The notes below the pieces were generated by a model, which saw only the letters and a program-made list of their open reading frames with translations, had not been told where the DNA came from and searched no databases. From positions 58,583,049-58,647,048 of the forward strand of contig NC_092560.1 in NCBI RefSeq assembly GCF_037038585.1: DNA of 64,000 bases, given 5' to 3'. The stretch is from Patagioenas fasciata. Taxonomy: Eukaryota > Chordata > Aves > Columbiformes > Columbidae. Shown in pieces: positions 40,800-51,800 of this stretch (positions are counted from its first letter, which is position 1; each line of letters opens with the position of its first letter). The translations under genes were made by a program, and so were the position numbers.

Positions 40800-43700
40800 A
40801 AGTGAAAAGGATGTGGGTTCTGTATTTCCTCTTAAGGATATTTGACAAAGGCAAAAAAACCTCCCTGACAATGTAGCTTACAGCAGAGGTGTTAGTGAGA
40901 AATTTCATCATCTATTGTGGTGTGAAGACAGGATCTGCCCCCGCTTCGTATTCTCTCTGTAGCATTTGCAGAGAGCTAATATGGGAGTACTGGGCTGAAA
41001 CCTTCCTTGCAAGCTACTGTGTGTCCAGTCACACAGGGGACTCAGCTCACATAAATTTAGACTTGATTCAGTTGTCCACATGAAGACATTATAGTTTCAT
41101 TCTGTACATTCCAGGTGGCTGCCAGGTCAGAGATTAATCCCAGCCCATTCCCCATTAGAGAGTTATCTGTGCTGTTCAGGAGCTCCTCAGGACGAAGGCA
41201 ACTGATGTTTGCTCCTTTCAGCATCTGAAATCTGCACTGGCTGAGCACCCATATAGCACTGAGTATGGTTTAGTGACCTAGAGTTAAGGGTATAATGCCA
41301 TTTAAAATGTCTTAAGGTGTCTGAGGTCTGCTTCCTGGTGCAGAAGGCCATAAGTTGTAGATGTTATATCAGGTTTGCCATAACATCTAGGAAACCCAGG
41401 GTATCTCAAATGTCACTGAATGCCTGGTTTTAGGCAGCTAAATTGAGTCCTGAAAACTGAATTAATCTTATTAGTGCCTTGTAAAGGCACAGTTCCTCAC
41501 TTCCAAATGTATGCCTAAATAATAGAAATAACTTCCATCAATATTAAATAATTTGCAATATCAAATATTCTATTAACTAACTAGGTACATTCACAGAAGT
41601 GTAACTGCCACACAGCCTCAAAAGTTTCTTGAAGACTTGAGCCCTACTGTGGTCAGCCTGCAGACAGCTTCTGTGTTCTGGCTGTGTCACATCTTTGAGC
41701 TCAGTTGGCCCAGCCTGACGGGAGTTTTACCTGTAGAAGACCTTGGACAGACAGCTGGCTGATATTTGCCATTGCCCTCCCTTTTGGGACAGAGGGTGAT
41801 TGTTGGTGATTTCTCTGAATAAGGCAGATATGGAGCTATTTTTGGAGATAGCAGAGGTCTTTGGAATTGCTGTGGCTCATCAGAGGCACCGTCACCTATG
41901 TGGCATGGTGACAGCTCCATGCACTGCAAAACTACGCCCAGCTCTGAATTTTCTTTCATTTTTCTCCTTGCTACCTGTATATCCACTGTAACTATCACCA
42001 GTTTGTAGCCCTGGGGTTCTTTTTATCCAGTGTTCTCCTCAACACAGTATCACCAGGTATCACAGGTACTGTTCTTTCATTTTTCACTTATAAATAGTTT
42101 CCAAAGTCTGATTTTATGACATTTTAATTAGCAGTCTTGCCATATTGAAGCTGTTTCCTCTCTGGACTATGAACAAACATGATCAGGATGAGCACTTGCA
42201 AGCCAAAATCCTGTATACTGAGACTTGCTTAAACTCCTAGTGCTACAATGATTCATCCTTGAATATTCCTATATGGGGTGCCATGTCTAGTGAAAAGAGG
42301 TTTGATATGTGTCATCCTATGTTTGCCTGATCTGTTTTCAAGGAAAACCTTTTTGGGAGACACAGAATAAAACATGAGCAAATGTTCCTAGATGTTTTCC
42401 AGGCAACTAAGATAAATCTATGCCTACCATCTAAAGCTAAATCTTCCATAGCCTGTTTGTATTTGTTTTTCAATTACTAAATGCAGTCCTATTTACTTCT
42501 AAATCCTACTTACTTCTAAAGATATCTTTCTGTAACTCCATAGGTATTAGCATACGCGTGCCTTTTAAAAAATCCCCTCTAATCCTCAGAGATCCCTTTT
42601 AGATTGATAATTAGAATTAGGAATGTGCAGTCTAAAATACTGTTTGATAACAACTGATTGCTTTCTTTGCAAGCTTTTTCTGAGCAACAGCTCTGGCTAT
42701 CACATAGTCCTTAGGTTGATTGCACAGGTATTAAAGATCAATTTGATATACACAAATCAGCCTCTAGTTTTCTACCCAAATGCTTTTGTCAGAGTCTTCA
42801 GCTTATAACTCACACAGATGAGGCTGAAAAACTGACATCAAATTTTAGGATGTGCAACAAGTTGGCTGGGCTCCTTTTGTTGTGGCAGTAAGTTAATTTA
42901 TGGTCAAGTTTAGGTTTTATTGGACTTTTGCTTGTAAAGGGAATCCTCAAAAAAATTTCCTTCTCAATTTGAGTGCATTGTGAAATTATTTTATTAGCTG
43001 TCTGCTGTGTAAGCAACTGGTCACTGACACATGTAAGCAGAATGCTCCATCCTTTTCTCCACAGTGCCCATGAGGCAGAGCCAGTCTCCCAGCAGAAGTC
43101 ACTACCTGAGTAAAAGAACGACAAGTCTACCCAACTGCTATTTCTATTCTTTTCCTTTGAGGACACTTCCTGTGGGCCAGCAGATCACTCTCAGCTCCAT
43201 ACAGCCCTGCCCAGGCAGTGCCTGAGCTGATGATTTCAAAGCATCATGTATTTTCATTTAAGAGAGCTTGGGAAGAGTCTTCTGAAATATAAAGTGTGTT
43301 ACACTGTGTTTCATCATGTAAATGTTTTCAAACTAGGTTATAACTAGTAAGATTCTGCCACAGAAATAAGCATTTCAATGCTGTAATCTCATTCAACAAT
43401 CTGGATAGCTACTGTTTTCTAGCTCTTGAATAAAAATAAAAGCTAACTATACTGGACATGAAAAATTTCTGATTCTTTCTAAAGATACTTCAGACAATAG
43501 CAGTTTTTTTAAGTTCTTCACACAAGGACATGCTGGGTTTTTTGTAGTGGTTTACCAGCAACATGTGCAAAACATGGGTGTAGACACAGAGGTTTGCAGT
43601 ACAGAAATGCCTCTCCCACCACTAGGTTTTTTTACCTTCTTCTTGTGACCACTGATTGCATATTTTGTTTGCATTTGACACTTGCACACTTCAGGGTTTT

Positions 43701-44400
43701 CTTAATTTGAATTCTGCACCCTGAAAATCTATTGCTAAGAAAATACTGATTGCTCTGCCCTCCAGCTGTGTAGCTTCTGTTTTGTGTCAGGCATTCCTAA
43801 GCTTATCAGACAACAGATGCCTGCCAATTCTCAGTGGCTCTGATAAAATTAATATATTAATCTTTTTCAGTCTTTCAACTGAAAATGTTAGCTGGGCAGT
43901 ACAATTCCGCAGGATATTTGCTGGCTGCTGGTATGTATTGATCCACAGTTTGGGAGTGACTTTTGTACTCTCCATGCCCTGAGTTTTCCCTCTCAGCAGT
44001 GTTCTGTGAACCTTTTTCAGGTGGCCCTTGTATTTGTTGTCCTATTTGTTCACCTGCTTGAAGATGGCCGGTTTCATTTTTCTCACATATTTCCATTTTT
44101 TTTCTTTAAACTTGAAAGAGCATTAACTTCTCTGAAACACACTTTATTATACATTCATCCTCTGTAATACTCAGGAATTTCCTTATATGCTTTTTTTCTG
44201 ATATAATACCTGTGGTGAAGGACTGATTAATTTCCTGTAAGACTTGGACCAATTAATGTCGACACATGTTGGGAATTCAAGAAACAGGCAGGTATTAAAG
44301 AAACCTGAAGAAAGAACCTAAAGAAACCGAGCTGCAGTTAAGATAACACAGTATTAATGATGTAAAGGGATACTTCAAGAGAAGGAGCTATTCAGAAAAC
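40800..44400. other. intergenic spacer between divergent granzymes
   Basis: About 3.7 kb separates the start codons of the two head-to-head granzyme loci. No exon, RNA gene or clear repeat was recognised. Short reading frames here (for example 42810-43166 minus) have no recognisable features. It may hold shared lymphocyte regulatory elements, but I can point only to the motifs just upstream of the pseudogene. Confidence 0.5.
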
Positions 44401-44404
44401 ATTT

Positions 44405-44436
44405 CAACCACCATTTCCTGTAGGGGACATTTAAAT
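44405..44436 (+). promoter_or_regulatory. RUNX/ETS-like pair and TATA-like TTTAAATA upstream of the granzyme pseudogene
   Basis: Within 90 bases of the degraded start codon the plus strand reads AACCACC, followed at once by ATTTCCTGTAG, then TTTAAATA. AACCACC resembles a RUNX site and TTTCCTGT is an ETS site on the reverse strand. Adjacent RUNX and ETS sites are common in T- and NK-cell promoters. TTTAAATA sits about 60 bases before the ATG, a plausible TATA position. These are short motifs, so chance matches cannot be excluded. Confidence 0.3.
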
Positions 44437-44881
44437 AGAAAGGGCTGTATTGTGATTTACAATGTTCTTGTCAGTAAACAGCAGCAGCTATGACAAGCCA
44501 CCTGTTTGCTCTCCTGCTCTAACTGCTGTTATCCTATCCTCAAGATGTGAGTACTCATATAAGGATAAAAATATCCAAATTCACACTTCCTCTAGATAAC
44601 ACATAGCATAATTGCACTTCTGTTGCATTTCAGATGATTGCATGGACCTTATTGGAGGACATGTTGTGTGTCCTCATTCCTGGCCTTCTATGGCTGCAAC
44701 CCAGACAAATAATTTAACTGTGTATGGAGGAGCTCTTGTGGAAAAGCAATGGGTTTTGACAGCAGCGCATAGTGAGTAAGTATCTTATAATAGGGCAATT
44801 CTAACTCTTAACTGAGGTGAGGCATGGTGTGCAAGCCTTTTAAGTTATGAGAATTATTCTTGATTTCTAAAGAATTGTTAA

Positions 44882-47800
44882 AAGCTGCAGTTGGCTACAA
44901 GACTGGTGCTTGGCTACAAGACTGGTGCTACAGGCAGGGCTTTGGATTCTTTGATAATGGCTGGTTTTACAAGACACCAGTGCAGGCAGTGATGCGTGGG
45001 GAAGGTTTATCTCACAGGGGCAAAAGGATGCTGGGACAGGAATTAGCAGGGGTCATTTGGAGAGCTTTAAACTAGACTTGAAGGCAGATGGGGCTGTAGC
45101 TGGGCTTGCACCAGTGAGGTAGCACTCTAGAACTGATGAAGACTGGGAGGCCTCCCATCCCCCTAGGGTGAAATTGGAGTGCTCAGCTTGCTCCCTGAAA
45201 TGCCTGTACACCAACCCACGCAGCATGGGGAATAAGCAGGAGGAGTTAGAAACCTGTATTCGGGCAGGAGATTATGACCTAGTGGCAATTACAGACACAT
45301 GGTGGGACAGCTCACAGGACTGGAATGTGGTCGTGGGTGGCTATGTCCTTTTCAGGAAAGACAGGCCAGCAAGGCGAGGTGGTGGAGTTGAGAGAGCAAC
45401 TACAATGTACTGAGTGCTGTCCAGGCACGGATGAGGAACGAGTTGAGAGTCTATGGGTGAGAATCAAGGGGCAGGCTGGCAGGGGTGATTCTGTTGTGGG
45501 TGTCTATTACAGGCCACAAGATCAGGGTGAGAAAGTTGATGAAGCCTTCTACAGACAGCTGAGACCAGCCTCGCAGTCACAGGCCCTGGCTGTCGTGGGT
45601 GATTTTAACTTCCCTGATGTTTGCTGGAAGGACCATTCAGCCAGCCAGCCACAGTCCAGGAGGTTCCTCCAGTGCACTGACAATAACCTCCTGATGAAAA
45701 CAGTGGATGGTCCAACTAGGAGAGGAGCACTGCTGGATCTCATCCTCGCTAACAAGGAGGATCTGGTTGAAGTGGTAAAGGTTGAGGGCTGCCTTAGCTG
45801 CAGTGACCATGAAATGGTGGAATTCAGGATCTCCTGTGGCAGAAATAGAATAACAAGCAGAATTGCAACCCTGGGTTTCAGCAGGACAAACTTTGGCCTT
45901 TTCAAACAATTGCTAGGGGAAATACCATGAGCAAGGCTGCTTGAAGCTAAAGGGGCCAAGGATAGTTGGTCAGTGTTCAGGGACTGCTTCTACCAGGCTC
46001 AAGATCAGAGCATCCTGGCATGTAGGAAGTCAAGGAAGGGAGCCAGGAGACCTGCTTGGTTAAACAGGGAACTGCTGGGTGAGCTCAAGTGGAAGAGAAG
46101 AGTTTACAGATCATGGAAGGGAGGGCTGGCCACTTGGGAAGAACATAAGGCTGTTGTCAGAGGGTGTAGGGAGGCAACTAGGAAAGCTAAGGCCTTCTTA
46201 GAATTAAACCTGGTGAGAGGGATCAAGGACAACAGAAAGAGCTTTTTTAAATACATGGCAGATAAAACTAACACTAGAGGCAATGTAGGCCCACTGATGA
46301 ATGAGGTGGGTGCCCTGGTGACAGATGACACAGAGAAGGCAGAGTTACTGAATGCCTTCTTTGTCCCTGTCTACACTGTCGGCAGCTGTCCTGAGGAGCC
46401 TCATACCCCTTAGGCCCCAGAGGGAGTCAGGACAATGGACAAGTTTGCCTTGGTTGATGAGGACTGGTTTAGGGATCGGTTAAGCAACCTGGACATCCAC
46501 AAATCCATGGGTCCTGATGGAATGCACCCATGGGTGCTGAGGGAGCTGGCTGAGGTCATTGCTGGACCACTCTCCATCATCTTTGCCAAGTCTTGGGAAA
46601 TGTGAGTGATGCCTGAGGAGTGAAGGAAAGTAAATGTCACTCCAGTCTTCAAAAAGGGCAGGAAGGAGGGCTCGGATAACAATAGACTGGTCAGCCTCAC
46701 CTCCATCCCTGGGAAAGTAGTGGAACAACTTATCCTTGGTGCCATCTCAAGGCATATCAAGGATAAGAGGGTCATTAGGGGCAGTCAGCATGGCTTTACC
46801 AAGGTCAAGTCGTGCTTGCCCAACCTCATGGCCTTTTATGAGGTCATAACAAGGTGAACAGATGATGGCAGAACAGTGGATGTGGTCTACCTTGGCTTGA
46901 GTAAAACATTTAACACAGTCTCCCACAGCATTCTCATAGCTAAACTGAAGGACTGTGATCTGGATGATCGAGTAGTGAGGTGGACTGCGAACTGGCTGAA
47001 GGAAAGAAGCCAGAGAGTTGTGGTCAATGGGGCAGAGTCCAGTTGGAGGCCTGCATCTAGTGGGGTGCCTCAAGGGTCAGTACCGGGGCTTATATAATTC
47101 AATATATTCATCAATGACTTGGATGAGGGAATAGAGTGCACTGTCAGCAAGTTTGCTGATGACACCAAGCTGGGAGGAGTGGCTGACACACCAGAAGGCT
47201 GTGCTGCCATCCAGTGAGATCTGGACAGGCTGGATAGTTGGGCAGGGAGAAATTTAATGAAATATAACAAGGGCAAGTGTAGAGTCTTGCGTCTGGGTAG
47301 GAACAACCCCAGGTTCCAGTATAAATTGGGGAATGACCTGTTAGAGTGCAGTGTAGGGAAAAGGGACCTGGGGGTCATGGAGGACAGCAGGATGACCATG
47401 GGCCAGCACTGTGCCCTTGTGACCAGGAAGGCCAATGGCATCTTGGGGTGTATTAGAAGGGGGGTGGTTAGTAGGTCGAGAGACGTTCTCCTTCCCCTCT
47501 ACTCTGCCCTGGTGAGACCCCATCTGGAATATTGTGTCCTATTCTGGGCCCCTCAGTTCAAGAAGGACAGGGAACTGTTGGAGAGAGTCCAGCGCAGGGC
47601 AACCAAGATGATGGAGTGGAGCACCTCCCTTATGAGGAAAGGCTGAGGGAGCTGGGTCTTGTTAGTTTGGAGAAGAGGAGACTGAGGGGTGACCTTATTA
47701 ATGTTTATAAATATATGAAGGGTGAGTGTCACGAGGATGGAGCCAGGCTCTTCTCAGTGACAGCCAATGGTAGGACAAGGGGTAATGGGTTCAAACTGGA

Positions 47801-48036
47801 GCACAAGAGGTTCCACTTAAATTTGACAAGAAACTTCTTCTCAGTGAGGGTGACAGGACACTGGAACAGGCTGCCCAGGGAGGTTGTGGAGTCTCCTTCT
47901 CTGCAGACATTCAAAACCCGCATGGACACATTCCTGTGTAACCTCATCTAGGTGTTCCTGCTCCGGCAGGGGGATTGGACTAAGTGATCTTTCAAGGTCC
48001 CTTCCAATCCCTAACATTCTGTGATTCTGTGATTCT
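44882..48036 (+). repeat. long CR1 LINE (3.15 kb) inside intron 2 of the granzyme pseudogene
   Basis: The longest CR1 copy here, with both ORF2 enzyme domains. The left 290 bp resemble the region just before ORF2. Endonuclease motifs follow: CLYTNPRSMGNKQEELE (about 45210), DLVAITDTWWDSS (45278), VVGDFNFPDVCW (45594) and CSDHEMVEF (45802). Reverse transcriptase motifs are FNTVSHSIL (46908), SSGVPQGSVPG (47065) and [11 protein letters not shown] (47146-47178), and the tail ends CATTCTGTGATTCTGTGATTCT. The frame shifts near 45400 and has stops, for example near 46603 and 46621, so the copy is dead. The usual Glu of the endonuclease ITETWW motif is Asp here. It is oriented with the host pseudogene and leaves its splice sites intact. 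Confidence 0.95.
44892..44929. repeat. 19-bp tandem duplication at the 5' edge of the long CR1
   Basis: The unit TGGCTACAAGACTGGTGCT occurs twice in exact tandem at 44892-44910 and 44911-44929, at or just inside the 5' boundary of the CR1 insertion. It could be a replication slip or a by-product of insertion. CR1 elements usually lack target site duplications. Confidence 0.85.
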
Positions 48037-48841
48037 CACTAAACTGATTTAAGAGCTTTTAATTCTCTTTTGTTTTATAATCTACTGATCTGCATTGTGT
48101 ACAGTTACCTTCGTTGGTCAGATCCTGCCAGTTTTTCCAGGTACAGACTGTGCTGATAAGACTCAATTAATTATTTATGAATCCAAACCAGCAATGTCTT
48201 AGAGACAGGGATATTTTCAAAAATGCTTTAAATAAATCTTACCTCAGTGCCTGGGACTAAGCCTCAAAATACACTGAGAGATGAAGTTGTATTAGATGGA
48301 AACACTATTTCTGCAATTTTAAGTGGCCAGGGCTAAAAAAATCTGAATTGTCAGTCATGACTATGACAAGGAGCATTTTCCTTTTGAAAAGTCAAATGTG
48401 AGCACAAGGACCCCTTCCACAGGTGGGAGACCCCAAGGCTGACACAGCTGTTGAAGAGCTGTCTCAGGGTAAGGAGGACATCTGCTGTTCGTGTTAGGAA
48501 GTAAAATTCCCGTGTTTTTGCTAAAATAGTCTCTAAATCGTATCTTAGTTCTCCATTTTATTTCTGTGTTTTGAGTAACTAAAAGCAAACCAATTACAAT
48601 AAAACAGTGCAAACCTGACCTCCTCACACACAGTGTGGGCACCTCATCAGCATTCTTCCATCACTTAGTCTGAAATACGGGACACAGCTCCTTCTTTCTC
48701 AGTGAATTTGACTTCCACACTTCTTCAACTGAATTAGTTTTGGTTGGATTTTTGGTAGGGGTAGAAATATTCACACGCGGTATGTGCTGTTTTGCACATT
48801 TGCAAACGAAGAGCCAACCCTTCCTCTTTGGAGTTACAGGA

Positions 48842-48865
48842 TTTTTTTTTTTTTTTTTTTTTTTT
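48842..48865. repeat. poly-T tract, 24 bases
   Basis: An uninterrupted run of 24 T followed by AAATGG, in intron 2 of the granzyme pseudogene. It is prone to length error in assembly. No retroposed gene body adjoins it that I can recognise. Confidence 0.85.
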
Positions 48866-51800
48866 AAATGGGAGGTGGACTCTCTTGCTCTTCATACAGT
48901 GACTTAGAGTTGTGGTTATAAAAGTTCAGATTTGGGAGGTATTCAGTGAAGAGGGCACTGGTTGTGTCTGGTCCTGTGGAGAGGACAGCTCTGGTCACTG
49001 GTTTGGTTGTCTAATATGCATGTTGGTTGCGGGTGATTTTGAGTCTTCGTCAGTGGGGCAAAATGAAATGATGTCTATCTGGTCTCCTCCTGAGCTGTAT
49101 GGTGATGCCCACACAAAACTCACCCATCCCTGTGCTATGCCTAGGCTATTCTTAGCAGATGCAATTGCAGTGCCCATAAGCTTTCCTAACTAATAAAATT
49201 ACGTGATAATCACTTCTGAAATATTATTTGTCTTTGACAAATTAGCATGAATCCAGCAACATGAATTTCTATGTGACCTGCAAACAACCTGTCAGAGACT
49301 TGGATGAGGTGGCAAATTTGCTTTTTATATTCCGCTCCCCCCTGAAGCTTCCCTTTTTGCACAGTGGATGATTGCCTGGGCTTCCTGCAAGTCCAGTGCT
49401 TGCATCTCTGTTGAGGATGATACATGAAAGAGCCCCAAGAACAAGTTTTGTGAATCTTATATCGTTCTCACTATGTAGGTGTGCTTTGTAGATAAAAAGA
49501 TAAATTTTTAGGATCCAGCGCTGCCTTTGCAGCTCTTTTCACAAGCAAGCATTCACATACAAATCAATGAATCATATATTTCGGTGAGACATGCAGCTGG
49601 AATGAAGAAAATAATTCTTTTGTTGGTTTGTTTGGAGTGATAAAATCTTTGTTGTGGCTTGAATAAGTAGTCCTGTGTGTAGCAAGATTGTGTTCTAAAG
49701 ATAAAGCACAGGAAAGCAGTGGTATGTCTTCTGGCAATGTAGTCTTTTTGGGCTGCATTAAGTTTAACAGGGCAAAGCGAAGAAAGATGAACTCTAGTAA
49801 ATACATTTCTGATAATATTCAGAGAGCCTGGGGGAGATGGAGATTTATGAGTTGCATAACTCTTATTTTTTGTTAGCCAGGAACTGGACACGTAACTCTG
49901 TTTGGGTTTTGGCAGTCTCCCTTTTTAATATTCACTGCAGGGGTTTATTGAGTTAGCCAACACCCATCCTTCTTTGTTGATGGGCTGAATCCTGTATTTA
50001 GTGAAGTTAAGGACAAGACTTTTATGAATATTAAAGATGTTCACTTTAGCAGAGCACTTACCTGTGTGCATGGTGCTCAGAGTGAGTATTGAATATTAAT
50101 ATGTGTATTTACATCCCGTTTATGTCAGCAAGACCACCTACATTCTATTATTCAGGTATGTTTCAGTCCTTTGCAGGATCAGGTCATAAATCTGAAGGAG
50201 ACCATTAAAAAAATCAATGAAAGGAATGAGCACCAGCAGTCCTTGTGCAAGGAGCTCTCCTTTAAAAGCAGTAGGCTTTTTCATGAAATTAATTCCAAAC
50301 TCTGGAAGTCCCTGAGTGTCAGCTCTCACACCATTATTTCACCAAACTAGATTTACAGTAAAGAAATGTTGCTTTGTAGAGGAAAATAAAAGCTCATGTT
50401 AAAACATTAAAATGAACAATATCCTTTCCTATGTTTTAATTGTGTTGTTTTAAAATGAAATTGTATTACGTTACATGTCTTTTGATTATCTTGAGAGATG
50501 TTGCTCAGTTCCAGTAGTGACCTTCTCTCCCTGCACTTTCTTTAAATTACAGATTAAACGAATCAGAAGTTAGAGTTGTTCTTGGAGCCCACCAAGCATC
50601 CATAGCTGAAAAAGAACTGCAGATATTTAAGGTTATGCATTACTTTCCTAATCCTCAGTTTGGCAGGCCTTCCAAGGAAAATGATATAATGCTCCTCAAG
50701 GTATTATGTTAATTACTGTTGTATTATTATAAAAGAAATTTTGCTGATTATCATTTTGGCCATTCTTTGATATCAAAGAGTGCATTGTTTAGATAGTTTA
50801 ACAATATCACAAAACACCCTGCTTTTTGTTGTCCTAATCTAGATAAGGTTACAGGATCACGGACTCTATGAGCAGGGATAACGTTTCAAGCTCATTCTCT
50901 GCTCTAAAACTCCCTTTAACCCACTCACTGCAGCAACCCCTCCAAAAGCCCAAAATACGTTCTTTAGTAATTTTTCAAAGGCAGTGCTGGAGTGATGTAT
51001 GCAATGGAATCTAGATCACAGCTGTATCTGAGAGGGTTACCTTTTGGTGGACTAAGCAAAAATAAGGATGAAACTTACTGTTAATTAGGTGGGGTAACTA
51101 CATAAAGTATGGATAATACAGGACATAGATGAGTTCAACTGTAGGAGCACAGAGTGGTCACATAGTGAAAAAGGCTTGGGACACAGCAGAATGAAACACG
51201 GGAAGATGTCCTCACCAATGTCGTCATCCTGGATGCCAAAGTGAGTCAGGGCTGTAAGAATTTCTTGCATACCAGCTCCTGCTCAGCCTGGCTCATACCT
51301 CACAGTGTCCCTGCACTGCAAACTTGGTTAGTCCAGCACCGAGGTTGACATGGAGGCAGCCAGGGGTGTTTTGAACAGGGGAAGGGCAATCTCCATGCAG
51401 GAAGCCTGTAGATTGTCAGATGGTTCTGGAAGACTGCCTTGCTGATACCAGCAGCTTCAGTACCAATCCAAAGTCCCTGAGAAAGATAAGACTTGTACAT
51501 TGTCTTCCCTGTACCCTTAGAAACACAACTTCAATACAATGCCTAAGAAATCTTGGATGGATCTTTATTCAGGCTATGCTTTAATGATATGCCTGTGATA
51601 ATGATGAAATATTTTTATGCAAAATATCAATATGTATATTTAAAATAATTGTCTAGGTACAGTATAGTATGAATATTACTACACTTCTGAAAAAAAATGG
51701 TGGAATTGCATAGAAAAGGAAGTGATGACTTGAACCTGATTTCTAGTGTTCAGATGGTATCACCAGTTTGATATGACAATGGCACAGGGAGGAAACTAGC

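Noticed and set aside
45168-47951. Apparent chain of protein-coding genes with endonuclease and reverse transcriptase motifs
   Set aside because: These frames are pieces of one frameshifted CR1 ORF2, not host genes or a retrovirus; no LTRs, gag or env were seen.
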